NCBI RefSeq assembly: GCF_022179185.1
Contig: NZ_BPQJ01000002.1
Coordinates: forward strand, 62,001-126,000
Direction of reading: 5' to 3'
Length of the DNA: 64,000 nucleotides
From: Methylobacterium frigidaeris
Lineage (GTDB): Bacteria; Pseudomonadota; Alphaproteobacteria; Rhizobiales; Beijerinckiaceae
Below are positions 7,936 to 16,233 of this stretch, piece after piece. The notes below the pieces were generated by a model that was not told the DNA's origin, searched no databases, and saw nothing but the letters and a program-made list of their open reading frames with translations. Position 1 is the stretch's first letter. The number at the start of each line of letters is the position of its first letter. The translations under genes were made by a program, and so were the position numbers.

Positions 7936-8646
7936 TCATGGCGGGATCGGCTGCCCGTCCCACGCGAAAACTCGGCCGGAATCCCGGATCTGCAGCCCGT
8001 CGAGGATCCGCATGAGATGGGCGGCGCTCTCCTCCGGCGCGAACAGGCCCGGCCCCGGATCCGGGCGGAACGGCCGGGACAGGGCCGTCTGCACGGTTCC
8101 GGGATGCAGGCCCGCCACGATCAGCTCCGGATGGGTGCGCGCCGTCTCGACCGCGAGGGTGCGCAGGACCTGGTTCAGCGCCGCCTTCGAGGCCCGGTAG
8201 GCGTACCATCCCCCCAGCCGGTTGTCGCCGATCGAGCCGACCCGCGCCGAGAGGGCGGCGAACACGCGGCGCCCCTTGCGCGGCATCAGCGGCAGGAGGT
8301 GCTTGGCCACCAGGGCCGGGCCGATCGCGTTCACGGCCATCACCGCCGCCATCGCGGCCGGATCGAGCGTCCGGAGCGCCTTCTCGGGGGCGACGCCCGG
8401 CCCGTGCAGGATGCCGCTCGCGACGATGACGAGATCCACCGGCCCAGCCTCCCCGACGCGCTGCGCCGCCGCCGCGACGGAGACCTCGTCGGTGATGTCG
8501 GCGGGCACGGACCGCACGGGTCCGGCCTGCGGCGCGGGCGAGCGCGACAGGGCGAAGACCGTCCCGTGCGCCCCGCCCGCGGCGAGCGCCGCGACGAGGG
8601 CGCGACCGATCCCGCCCGAGGCCCCGACAACGACCGCGCTGCTCAT
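7936..8646 (-). CDS. short-chain dehydrogenase/reductase (SDR)
   Basis: A 236-residue classical SDR. The cofactor loop GASGGIG (8-14), an NAG-like N-A-I-G segment near 106-109, Ser133 and the YRASK motif (Tyr150, Lys154) form a complete active site for NAD(P)-dependent oxidation or reduction. The C-terminal half (LHPGTVQTALSRPF) is the PG motif common in the CsgA-like/SDR-a group. The substrate is unknown. The ATG at 8646 starts directly at the Rossmann strand; longer upstream frames lie over the next gene. A DCC-family gene precedes it by 83 bp on the same strand. Confidence 0.82.
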   Translation of the reverse strand: MSSAVVVGASGGIGRALVAALAAGGAHGTVFALSRSPAPQAGPVRSVPADITDEVSVAAAAQRVGEAGPVDLVIVASGILHGPGVAPEKALRTLDPAAMAAVMAVNAIGPALVAKHLLPLMPRKGRRVFAALSARVGSIGDNRLGGWYAYRASKAALNQVLRTLAVETARTHPELIVAGLHPGTVQTALSRPFRPDPGPGLFAPEESAAHLMRILDGLQIRDSGRVFAWDGQPIPP

Positions 8647-8729
8647 GCGACACCCCATTGCATAGGCGTGGACATCCCGTGCCGCGTCCCGCCGGCGCGG
8701 CGCCCGGATCCGTGCCTCGCGCCGGACAT

Positions 8730-9122
8730 CTAAACGATGCCGCGGCGGTGCAGCAGCCGCGCGAGGCGCGGCCGCAGCGGGAGGAACAGGCGATAGGCCG
8801 TCTCGGCCAGGGACAGGATGGGACGAAGGCCGAGCACCCGGACCTCGACGAGCCTGCCGAGCCAGCGCCAGGCCGGCAGACGTTGCCAGAGTCGCGCGAA
8901 GGCGGCCGCGCCGGAGACGAGACGCCCATCCGCCTCGCGCACGTGGAACCGGCCCTGCGCGGCGGCCCGGTCGAGGCCCGGCCCCAGGGTCGCGTCGTCC
9001 TCGATCGTCGCAAGATCGACGAAGCTCACGCGCTCCGCCCCGGCACAGCGCCGGTAATGCCCGATCTCGCTGCGGCAGAGCGGGCAGGCCCCATCGTAGT
9101 AGACGGTCAGATCCTCCCGCAT
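8730..9122 (-). CDS. DCC-family (DUF393) thiol-oxidoreductase-like protein
   Basis: A 130-residue protein beginning with YYDGACPLC, the D-x-x-C-P-x-C signature (Cys13, Cys16) that names the DCC family and suggests a thioredoxin-like fold. The central W-R-W segment and basic C-terminus are typical of the family. Cellular substrates are unknown; a redox role is inferred from the vicinal cysteines. A GAGGGAG ribosome site precedes the ATG. It lies upstream of the SDR gene in the same direction. Confidence 0.78.
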   Translation of the reverse strand: MREDLTVYYDGACPLCRSEIGHYRRCAGAERVSFVDLATIEDDATLGPGLDRAAAQGRFHVREADGRLVSGAAAFARLWQRLPAWRWLGRLVEVRVLGLRPILSLAETAYRLFLPLRPRLARLLHRRGIV

Positions 9123-9264
9123 CCTGCTCCCTCACCGCAACGCTCGTCCCTTGCGAGATGGGCGCGCGGCGGCCTCCGTCAGGGTGGGGCGGACGCGCGA
9201 TAAGGTCGCGCCGCCGGTTTATCGGCTCGGCTCCCGAGGGGAAGCACAGGGCAGGACCGCCGAA

Positions 9265-9300
9265 CCGGGAGGCGGACGCAGCCGAGCGCCCGCCTCCCGG
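9265..9300 (-). terminator. intrinsic-type hairpin after the acyl-CoA synthetase gene
   Basis: CCGGGAGGCGG (9265-9275) pairs perfectly with CCGCCTCCCGG (9290-9300), an 11-bp stem around a 14-nt loop, beginning 6 bp beyond the stop codon. There is no clear T run, so it may work with Rho or as an RNA-stabilising end. Confidence 0.6.
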
Positions 9301-9306
9301 CGAGGG

Positions 9307-10935
9307 TCACGCCGCTCCGGGCAGCCGGTAATCGCGGAACTGGTCGCGCAGGGCCGTCTTCTGGATCTTGCCGGTGGCGGTGTGGGGGATCGCCTGCACC
9401 ACCACCACGTCGTCGGGCATCCACCACTTGGCGATGCGCGGCGCCATGAAGGCCAGGATGTCGGCCTTGTCGGGAGTGCGGCCCTCCTTCGGCACCACGA
9501 TGAGCAGCGGGCGCTCGTCCCATTTCGGGTGCTGCACGCCGATCACCGCGGCCTCCGCCACGTCGGGGTGGCCGACTGCCAGGTTTTCCAAGTCGATCGA
9601 GGAGATCCACTCGCCCCCGGACTTGATCACGTCCTTCGAGCGGTCGGTGATCGCCATGTAGCCGTGCGGATCGATGGTGGCGACGTCGCCGGTATCGAAG
9701 AAGCCGCGATCGTCGAGGATCGGCTCGTCGCTGCGGAAATACGCTTTCGCCACCGCGAAGCCCGCGACCTTGAGGCGGCCGAAGGTGGTGCCGTCCCAGG
9801 GCAGGTCGCGGTCGTCGTCGTCGGTCAGGCGGAACTCGACGCCGAAGGGGGCGTAGCCCTGCTTCATCTTGAGGTCGAGACGGGCCTCGCCTTCCAGATG
9901 GGCCACTTCCGGCTTGAGCGAGCAGTAGGAGCCGATCGGGCTCATCTCGGTCATGCCCCAGGCATGATCGACGGTGACGCCGTAATCGCGCTCGAAGCGC
10001 TCGGTCATCGCCCGCGGGCAGGCCGAGCCGCCGATCACCACCCGCTTGAGATGGCTCAGGCGCTTCCCCGTCGTGTCGAGATATTGCAGCAGGCCGAGCC
10101 AGACGGTGGGCACCGCCGCCGTCACGGTGACGCCGGTGGTCTCCAGGATCTCGTGCACCGAGGCGCCGTCGAGCTTCGGGCCCGGCATGACGAGCCCGGC
10201 CCCGGACATCGGCGCCGCGAAGCTGAAGCCCCAGGCATTGGCGTGGAACAGCGGCACCACCGGCATCGCCATGTCGGTGGGCTTGAGGGCGATGAAGGCC
10301 GGATTGTTGACCATCAGCGCCAGCAGCACGTTCGAGCGGTGCGAGTAGAGCACGCCCTTCGGCAGGCCGGTGGTGCCGGAGGTGTAGCAGAGGCCCGCCG
10401 CGGTGTTCTCCTCGAAGGTCGCCCAGGCGAAGTCGTCGTCGGCCTCCGCCAGCCAGTCCTCGTAGGCGACGGCATTGCGCAAGCTCGTCTGCGGCATGTG
10501 GGCGCCGTCGGTGAGCACGACGTAGCGCTCGATCGTCGGCAGCTTGTCCGCCAGACGCTCGACCAGCGGCAGGAAGGTCAGGTCGAGGAGGAGGATCCGG
10601 TCCTCGGCGTGGTTGATGATGTAGGCGATCTGGTCCTCGAACAGGCGCGGATTGACCGTGTGGTAGATCGCCCCGATGCCAGTGATGCCGTACCAGGCTT
10701 CGAGGTGGCGCCAGGTGTTCCAGGCGAGCGTCGCCACCCGGTCGCCGAGGCGGATGCCGTCGGCGGCGAGGCGCTTCGACAGGCGCAAGGATCGCTGGCG
10801 GACCTCGGCGTAGGTGGTCCGGTGCATCGGCCCCTCGACCGAGCGCGAGATCACCGGGCGGGCGCCGTGCTGAAGCGCGGCGTAGTCGAGGATGCGGTGG
10901 ATCAGCAGGGGCCAGTCCTGCATCAGGCCGAGCAT
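9307..10935 (-). CDS. AMP-forming acyl-CoA synthetase (fatty-acid or methylthiopropionate type)
   Basis: A 542-residue member of the adenylate-forming superfamily, activating a carboxylic acid to its CoA thioester via acyl-AMP in the cytosol. Motif YTSGTTGLPKG (184-194) binds ATP phosphates. GMTE, FDTGD and the C-terminal catalytic Lys in TATGKIQKTALRDQF are present, so the enzyme looks active. Overall pattern and length match medium/long-chain acyl-CoA synthetases close to DmdB (3-methylthiopropionyl-CoA ligase); substrate cannot be read from sequence. An AAGGA site precedes the ATG. A MarR regulator is divergently transcribed 202 bp away, a common arrangement for fatty-acid or aromatic-acid CoA ligases. 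Confidence 0.88.
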   Translation of the reverse strand: MLGLMQDWPLLIHRILDYAALQHGARPVISRSVEGPMHRTTYAEVRQRSLRLSKRLAADGIRLGDRVATLAWNTWRHLEAWYGITGIGAIYHTVNPRLFEDQIAYIINHAEDRILLLDLTFLPLVERLADKLPTIERYVVLTDGAHMPQTSLRNAVAYEDWLAEADDDFAWATFEENTAAGLCYTSGTTGLPKGVLYSHRSNVLLALMVNNPAFIALKPTDMAMPVVPLFHANAWGFSFAAPMSGAGLVMPGPKLDGASVHEILETTGVTVTAAVPTVWLGLLQYLDTTGKRLSHLKRVVIGGSACPRAMTERFERDYGVTVDHAWGMTEMSPIGSYCSLKPEVAHLEGEARLDLKMKQGYAPFGVEFRLTDDDDRDLPWDGTTFGRLKVAGFAVAKAYFRSDEPILDDRGFFDTGDVATIDPHGYMAITDRSKDVIKSGGEWISSIDLENLAVGHPDVAEAAVIGVQHPKWDERPLLIVVPKEGRTPDKADILAFMAPRIAKWWMPDDVVVVQAIPHTATGKIQKTALRDQFRDYRLPGAA

Positions 10936-11092
10936 GGCGTGTCGTCCTTCCCTTGGGCTTCCTCTGGGGGGCCGCGCTCACCGGCACGGCCCTCGGTCGC
11001 CGGGGCCTTTTTGCCCGCGGTCTCACGCTGTCAGCTTATGGCAGCGGTGCCGGGGCGGCTAGAGCGGTACCGGCGCGCAGCCGGGCAGGATG

Positions 11093-11122
11093 CCGGATGG
11101 TTCTGGCGCCGGAATGGTTCTG
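11093..11122. promoter_or_regulatory. direct repeats in the acyl-CoA synthetase/marR intergenic region
   Basis: CCGGATGGTTCTG (11093-11105) is followed by CCGGAATGGTTCTG (11109-11122), two near-identical copies 16 bp apart, ending 15 bp before the marR ATG. They are candidate operator half-sites for the divergent regulator, although MarR proteins more often bind inverted repeats. Confidence 0.35.
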
Positions 11123-11137
11123 ATGTAAACTATTTCG

Positions 11138-11620
11138 ATGACGGCATCCTCGCGCCCCCAACCTACGGCTGGGGCAGACGCCCCGGCCGAGGCCGACCCG
11201 CTGCGGGTCTGGTTTCGCTTCATCCGCCTGCACCGGCGCGTCTCGGCCGCGGTGGCGGCGGAGCTGCGGGCCGTCGGACTGTCGATCCCGCAATTCGACG
11301 TGCTCTCGACCCTGTCAGAGCGCGAGGGCCTGACCCAGCAGGATCTCGCCGAGCGGCTCTACGTCACCAAGGGCAACGTCTCGGGGCTGATCGACCGGCT
11401 GGTCGAGGCCGGACTGGTCGAGCGCCGCCCGATTCCCGGCGACCGGCGCTCCCACGCCCTGCACCTGACTGAGGCGGGGCTGGCGCTCGCCCGCACCGGC
11501 ATCGCGGCCCAGAGAGCCTACGTCACCCGCACCCTCGGCCGGCTGCCCCCGGGCGATGTGGCCGAGCTGGAGCGGGTGGTGCTGGCCTGGCGCGACGCCG
11601 CCCGGGCCGACAGCGGCTGA
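11138..11620 (+). CDS. MarR-family transcriptional regulator
   Basis: A 160-residue winged-helix protein. The DNA-binding core runs about 55-120: LTQQDLAERLYVTKGNVSGL is the helix-turn-helix and PGDRRSHALHLTEAG the wing, with the D-x-R wing motif characteristic of MarR. Flanking helices form the dimer interface. Divergent orientation to the acyl-CoA synthetase suggests it represses that gene and responds to its acid substrate or CoA product; this is inferred from position. Confidence 0.88.
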   Translation: MTASSRPQPTAGADAPAEADPLRVWFRFIRLHRRVSAAVAAELRAVGLSIPQFDVLSTLSEREGLTQQDLAERLYVTKGNVSGLIDRLVEAGLVERRPIPGDRRSHALHLTEAGLALARTGIAAQRAYVTRTLGRLPPGDVAELERVVLAWRDAARADSG

Positions 11621-11728
11621 TTTCCGCCCGGGCATTGCCACCGCGCCTCCTATTTGTATGAGTATATCCCATGGCGCAAAGGCGCCGGTTCGGCCGCTCG
11701 CCAGAGGCGGCGCAGGGAGGGATCGCGG

Positions 11729-12883
11729 ATGCGTGCATGGATCATGGCGCTCGCTTGGATCATGGCACTCACTTGCGCCTGCGCCCTGCCGGCGGCAGCC
11801 GGGGAGGCCAAGAGGGCCCCATTCGGAACCCTGCCCGACGGGCGCGTGGTCGAGGAGGTGACGCTCAGCCGTGGCGGCCTCACCGCACGGATCCTTACCT
11901 GGGGCGCGCTGCTGCGCAGCCTCGACGTGCCGGACCGGGCCGGCAAGGCGACGGACGTCGTCCTCGGCTACAAGGATCTCGCCGGCTACATGAAGGCTCC
12001 GAACTATTTCGGGGTCAGCGTCGGGCGCTACGCCAACCGCATCCGCGCCGGCCGCTTCAGCCTCGACGGCAAGGAGTACACGCTCGCCCGCAACGACGGC
12101 CCGAACGCGCTGCATGGCGGCCGCGAGGGCTTCGACAAGCGGCTGTGGACGGTCACCGAGGTCAAGGACGGCGCCGCGCCCTCGGTGACGCTGCGCTACG
12201 TCAGCGACGACGGCGAGGAGGGCTATCCCGGCACCCTGACGGCGAGCGTCACCTACGCGCTCGATTCCGACGGCACCCTCACGGTCGAGTACCGGGCGAC
12301 CACGGACAAGCCGACCATCGTCAACCTGACGAATCACAGCTTCTTCAACCTCGCGGGCGAGGATTCCGGCCGGATGATCCTCGACCACGTCCTGACGATC
12401 CCGGCCGAGCGCTACACCCCGGTCGACGAGACCCTGATTCCGACCGGCGAGATCGCCCCCGTCGCCGGCACGCCGTTCGACTTCCGGAAAGCGACGCCAA
12501 TCGGCGCCCGCATCCGCGAGGGCCGGGACCCGCAGATCCTGCGCGGGCGCGGCTACGACCACAATTTCGTGGTGACGAACGCCCCGACCGCCGACGCGCA
12601 CCTCGTGGCCCGCGTCGAGGATCCGGCCTCGGGCCGGGTGATGGAGGTCGCGAGCAACCAGCCCGGCGTGCAGTTCTATGCCGGCAACTTCCTCGACGCG
12701 ACGGCGGTGGGAAAATCCGGCCTGTCCTACCGGCAATCGGATGCGCTGGCACTGGAGCCGCAGGTCTTTCCCGATACCCCGAACCGGCCGTCCTTCGGCA
12801 CCGCCCGGCTCGATCCGGGGGCGACGTACCGGAACGTGATCACGTATCGGTTCTCGGCGGGAAGATCAGGAGCCACGAAGTAG
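11729..12883 (+). CDS. galM: secreted aldose 1-epimerase (mutarotase)
   Basis: A 384-residue GalM-type enzyme interconverting alpha and beta anomers of aldoses. NRIRAGRF (about 98-105), HGGREGFDKR (about 130-139), the catalytic-His segment NLTNHSFFNL, GYDHNF and a late Glu in LEPQVFPD match the family. It begins with an N-terminal signal peptide (cleavage near ALPAAAGEA), so it should act in the periplasm, unlike the cytosolic E. coli enzyme. The ATG at 11729 has GGGAGGG upstream; a farther start would bury the signal peptide. It reads towards a FadR-type regulator, with a shared terminator between them. Confidence 0.87.
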   Translation: MRAWIMALAWIMALTCACALPAAAGEAKRAPFGTLPDGRVVEEVTLSRGGLTARILTWGALLRSLDVPDRAGKATDVVLGYKDLAGYMKAPNYFGVSVGRYANRIRAGRFSLDGKEYTLARNDGPNALHGGREGFDKRLWTVTEVKDGAAPSVTLRYVSDDGEEGYPGTLTASVTYALDSDGTLTVEYRATTDKPTIVNLTNHSFFNLAGEDSGRMILDHVLTIPAERYTPVDETLIPTGEIAPVAGTPFDFRKATPIGARIREGRDPQILRGRGYDHNFVVTNAPTADAHLVARVEDPASGRVMEVASNQPGVQFYAGNFLDATAVGKSGLSYRQSDALALEPQVFPDTPNRPSFGTARLDPGATYRNVITYRFSAGRSGATK

Positions 12884-12915
12884 CTCCCGCGCAATCCAGC
12901 AGACATGGCTTCACC

Positions 12916-12936
12916 ACGACCTCCTCCCGAGGTCGT
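12916..12936. terminator. bidirectional hairpin between galM and the FadR-type gene
   Basis: ACGACCTC (12916-12923), loop CTCCC and GAGGTCGT (12929-12936) form a perfect 8-bp stem. It lies 33 bp past the galM stop and 29 bp beyond the stop of the convergent regulator gene, as expected for a shared terminator. Confidence 0.55.
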
Positions 12937-12964
12937 CGGTGGGCGTTGCGGGGAAACCGCTGCT

Positions 12965-13717
12965 TCACTCCACCATCGACCATTCCGTATCCGCCAGCGC
13001 CAAGCGGATCAGCTCCGCCATCCGCGCCCGCGCCGGAGCCCCCTCCCCCGCGGCGATCGCCTCCAACAGCGCGCGGTGCTCCGGCAGGGGATCGCGCGGC
13101 AGGGCGCGGCGGCGCTGCTTGTAGATCGTGGTCCAGGTGACCGCGGCGGCGACCGAGCTCGACAGGGCGATCAGCGGGGCGTTGCCGGTGGCCTCCAGGA
13201 TGGCGTGGTGGAAGGACTGGTCGGCGGCGCGGCCGGCCGGCACCGCGAGGCCGTGGCGGGCCATGCCGTCGAGGGCGCGGGCCATCCGGGCGAGGTCGGC
13301 GTCGGTCCGCCGCTGGGCCGCGAGCTCGGCCGCCGCCGGCTCGACGATCTGGCGCAGCTCGAACAGGTCGCGGATGAAGGCCTCGCCCGGCTCGGTCTCG
13401 AAGGCCCAGGCCAGGATGTCGGGATCGAGCAGGTTCCAGCGGCCGCGCTCGCTCACCCGGGTGCCGGCCTTGGGCCGGCTCTCGACCAGGCCCTTGGCGC
13501 TCAAGGTCCGGATCGCCTCCCGGTAGGCGGTGCGGGACACGGAAAAGCTCTCGGAGGCGGCGATCTCCCCGGGCAGCACCGCACCCGGCGGGTAGCGCCC
13601 GGCCAGGATCGCGATCCCGAGGTCGCGCGCCACGGCGCCATGGAGCCGGTGCGAGGCCGAGGCGAGCGGGAGCACGACGGCATCGCGCGCGCGCTCGTCA
13701 CGATCGTCCCGAGCCAT
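12965..13717 (-). CDS. GntR/FadR-family transcriptional regulator
   Basis: A 250-residue regulator with an N-terminal winged helix (about 25-95; the recognition region SFSVSRTAYREAIRTLSAKG and wing RPKAGTRVSE) and an all-helical FCD ligand domain (about 115-240). In the FCD domain, Asp/His positions such as DQSFHHAILEATGN and EHRALLEAI fit the metal-binding pattern. Close look-alikes (DgoR, UxuR types) sense sugar acids. It is convergent with a periplasmic aldose epimerase, which fits a sugar role but does not prove one. It follows a Cys-cluster protein gene by 25 bp on the same strand. Confidence 0.85.
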   Translation of the reverse strand: MARDDRDERARDAVVLPLASASHRLHGAVARDLGIAILAGRYPPGAVLPGEIAASESFSVSRTAYREAIRTLSAKGLVESRPKAGTRVSERGRWNLLDPDILAWAFETEPGEAFIRDLFELRQIVEPAAAELAAQRRTDADLARMARALDGMARHGLAVPAGRAADQSFHHAILEATGNAPLIALSSSVAAAVTWTTIYKQRRRALPRDPLPEHRALLEAIAAGEGAPARARMAELIRLALADTEWSMVE

Positions 13718-13742
13718 CCCAGTCGTCCCGCGCCATTCGGCC

Positions 13743-14279
13743 TCACGTCACCGCCCGCTTCTCCACCTCGATGACGACGCCGTTCGGCGTCATCCGCTCG
13801 CGGGAAAAGAGCCGGTCGCCGGGCAGGAACACCCCGAGCGGCTCGTCCCGGTCCGGCAGCACCACGGTGGCGCTGTAATTGACGAAGACCAGCACGTGAC
13901 GGCGCTGCGCCAGCGAGGCAACCGCCCAGCGCTTGAGCTGGCCGTAATACGGCTCCCTCCGCCAGACGGAGGGCTGGCTCGGATCGACCTGGACGTGCAG
14001 GAAGCGCGTCGTCGGGTCGAGGCTCAGCACCATCTTGGCCTTGTCGGGCTTCCATTCCGGGCCGAGCCAGGCTTCCGTCATCCAGAGGCAGAAGAACGCG
14101 CGGCAATGGCCGGGCCGCGTCTCGTGGATGCCGCAGCCGCGGCCCGGCTTGGCATGGCGGCACCATTCCCCGGCCACGCTCTCGACCGCCGGCACGTCGT
14201 AGACCTTGCAGCACAGGGTACAGGCGCCGCAGGCCCGGCCGGGCGCGGGCGTCGAGACGATTTGGGCGGGGTCGAGCAT
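13743..14279 (-). CDS. YkgJ-like zinc/iron-chelating Cys-cluster protein
   Basis: A 178-residue protein with the CxxCxxCC pattern in ACGACTLCCKVYDV (Cys17, 20, 23, 24), followed by further cysteines at EWCRHAKPGRGCGIHETRPGHCRAFFC. This is the UPF0153/YkgJ arrangement thought to bind a zinc or iron-sulfur ligand. The C-terminal half has no recognised domain. Its cellular role is unknown. It is upstream of, and probably cotranscribed with, the FadR-type regulator and divergent from the class III aminotransferase. Confidence 0.75.
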   Translation of the reverse strand: MLDPAQIVSTPAPGRACGACTLCCKVYDVPAVESVAGEWCRHAKPGRGCGIHETRPGHCRAFFCLWMTEAWLGPEWKPDKAKMVLSLDPTTRFLHVQVDPSQPSVWRREPYYGQLKRWAVASLAQRRHVLVFVNYSATVVLPDRDEPLGVFLPGDRLFSRERMTPNGVVIEVEKRAVT

Positions 14280-14433
14280 GCGCGTCGGTCTGACCAGGAT
14301 TGTGCGGAGCTGCCGCGAGGGCGGCCCGGGTTGTGCCTCGGCATCGCGCCGCTAGTGTGACGGCGCAAGCGAATTCTGCTCGGCCAGTTGGGGGCCTCTT
14401 CCGGCTCCCCCGTGAAGGAAAGCGACAGAGGCA

Positions 14434-15816
14434 ATGCTCTCGAACCTCGCCACCCGCGACGTCGAAACCCTGATCCATCCCTACACCAACCTGGCGGCCT
14501 TCCGGCAGACCGGGCCGCTGGTGCTGGAGCGGGGCCACGGCGTCTGGGTCTACGACACCGACGGCCGGCCCTATCTCGAGGGCATGGCGGGCCTGTGGTG
14601 CACGGCGCTCGGTTATTCCAACGAGGAGCTGGTCGAGGCCGCCCGCGAGCAGATGGCGCGCCTGCCCTTCACCCACCTGTTCTCCGGTCGCAGCCACGAC
14701 CCGGCGATCGAGCTCGCCGAGACCCTGAAGGAGCTGGCCCCGATCCCGGTCTCGAAGGTGTTCTTCACCTCCTCGGGCTCGGAGGCCAACGACACCCAGG
14801 TCAAGCTGACCTGGTACCTCAACAACGCCCTCGGCCGGCCGCAGAAGAAGAAGATCATCGGCCGGCACAAGGGCTATCACGGCGTCACCGTCGCGTCGGC
14901 CTCGCTCACCGGGCTCACCGCCAACCATGCCGACTGGGACCTGCCGCTGCCGGGCTTCCTGCACGCCGCCTGCCCGCACCATTACCGCGGCGCCGAACCC
15001 GGCGAGAGCGAGGAGGCCTATTCGGCGCGCCTCGCGGCCGAGCTGGAGGAGATGATCCTGCGTGAGGGGCCGGAGACCGTCGCGGCCTTCATCGCCGAGC
15101 CGGTGATGGGCGCCGGCGGCGCCATCGTGCCGCCGAAAGGGTACTTCGCGGCGATCGAGCCGGTCCTCGCCCGCTACGACGTGCGCCTGATCGCCGACGA
15201 GGTGATCTGCGGCTTCGGCCGGCTCGGCACCTGGTTCGGCTCCGAGACGCTCGGCATGAAGCCCCACAGCCTGTCCTTCGCCAAGGCGCTGACCTCGGCC
15301 TACATGCCGCTCGGCGGCGTCACCGTCGACGAGACGCTGTACCAGGCGATGCAGGACCAGAGCCGCAAGATCGGCACTTTCGGGCACGGCACCACCTATT
15401 CGGGCCACCCGGTGGCGAGCGCGGTGGCGCTCAAGACCATCGAGATCTACCGGCGCGACCGCATCATCGAGGGGGCGGCCGAGAAGGCGCCGCACTTCCA
15501 GCGCCGGCTCTCGGCCCTGGAGGAGCACCCGCTCGTCGGCGAAGCGAAGGGCCTCGGCCTGATCGGCGGCCTCGAGATCGTCGCCGACAAGGCGACGAAG
15601 CGCCAGTACGACCCCAAGGCCGGCGTCGCCGCCCGCTGCGTCGCCTTCGCGCAGGAGGAAGGCCTGATCGTCCGCTTCCTCACCGGCGACCGCGTCGCGG
15701 TCTGCCCGCCCCTGGTGATCCGTCCGGACGAGATCGACACCTTGTTCGACCGCCTCGGCACCGCGCTGGACCGCACCCACGCCTGGATTCGCGAGCAGGG
15801 CCTGACGGCGGTCTGA
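14434..15816 (+). CDS. class III omega-aminotransferase (PLP)
   Basis: A 460-residue fold-type I aminotransferase moving an amino group from an omega-amino acid, GABA or diamine to pyruvate or a similar acceptor. FFTSSGSEANDTQVKL (cofactor phosphate loop), IADEVICGFGRLG (Asp holding the pyridine nitrogen) and SFAKALTSAYMPLGG with PLP-binding Lys284 are intact. The motif style (LWCTALGY, HLFSGRSHDP) fits the omega-amino-acid:pyruvate or putrescine:pyruvate branch rather than ornithine aminotransferase. AGAGGC precedes the ATG. No pathway partner is adjacent, so the substrate is open. Confidence 0.85.
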   Translation: MLSNLATRDVETLIHPYTNLAAFRQTGPLVLERGHGVWVYDTDGRPYLEGMAGLWCTALGYSNEELVEAAREQMARLPFTHLFSGRSHDPAIELAETLKELAPIPVSKVFFTSSGSEANDTQVKLTWYLNNALGRPQKKKIIGRHKGYHGVTVASASLTGLTANHADWDLPLPGFLHAACPHHYRGAEPGESEEAYSARLAAELEEMILREGPETVAAFIAEPVMGAGGAIVPPKGYFAAIEPVLARYDVRLIADEVICGFGRLGTWFGSETLGMKPHSLSFAKALTSAYMPLGGVTVDETLYQAMQDQSRKIGTFGHGTTYSGHPVASAVALKTIEIYRRDRIIEGAAEKAPHFQRRLSALEEHPLVGEAKGLGLIGGLEIVADKATKRQYDPKAGVAARCVAFAQEEGLIVRFLTGDRVAVCPPLVIRPDEIDTLFDRLGTALDRTHAWIREQGLTAV

Positions 15817-15838
15817 CATCGCCCGAAGCGCGACGAGA

Positions 15839-15860
15839 GAGGCCGCCACCTGGCGGCCTC
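15839..15860 (+). terminator. hairpin after the aminotransferase gene
   Basis: GAGGCCGCC (15839-15847), loop ACCT and GGCGGCCTC (15852-15860) form a perfect 9-bp stem 23 bp past the stop codon. No U-tract follows. Confidence 0.6.
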
Positions 15861-16233
15861 GGCCAAGCAGTCTAGACCAGCATCGGCCGAGTATCGAAGC
15901 GCCAGGCTCCGAGGCGATACAAGTTACCACACGTAATATCCCTCTGTCTCGCTTGCGAACCAAGGACGATACGGCGGCCGTCGGTCAGACCTTACCGTTA
16001 GGCGCGGCCGGAGCACCCGACGGGCCGGCCTCCTCGGTCACTCGCGCCAACCATCTGCCATGACAGGAGAATTCTGGAAAATTCCCAGAGTCGGCCGGCA
16101 TTTGCCTCTCATGCCTGTTGGTTCGCTGGACCTTGCCCAGCCTGTAATGTAACCGAAAACTTGTCAGTTCTTAAGATTTTTTTAAGTCTGCCGACCCATT
16201 TTTTGAGCAAATTCGCCCAATGGAGCCGGCGGC
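15861..16233 (+). promoter_or_regulatory. AT-rich upstream region of the chemoreceptor gene with a CtrA-type box
   Basis: No gene is seen between the aminotransferase terminator and the chemoreceptor ATG. The last 100 bp are AT-rich and include TTAA-GATTTTT-TTAA at 16171-16185, an exact TTAA-N7-TTAA match to the alphaproteobacterial CtrA box. Its 3' edge lies 48 bp before the start codon, a typical activator position. The rest shows nothing recognisable. Confidence 0.6.
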
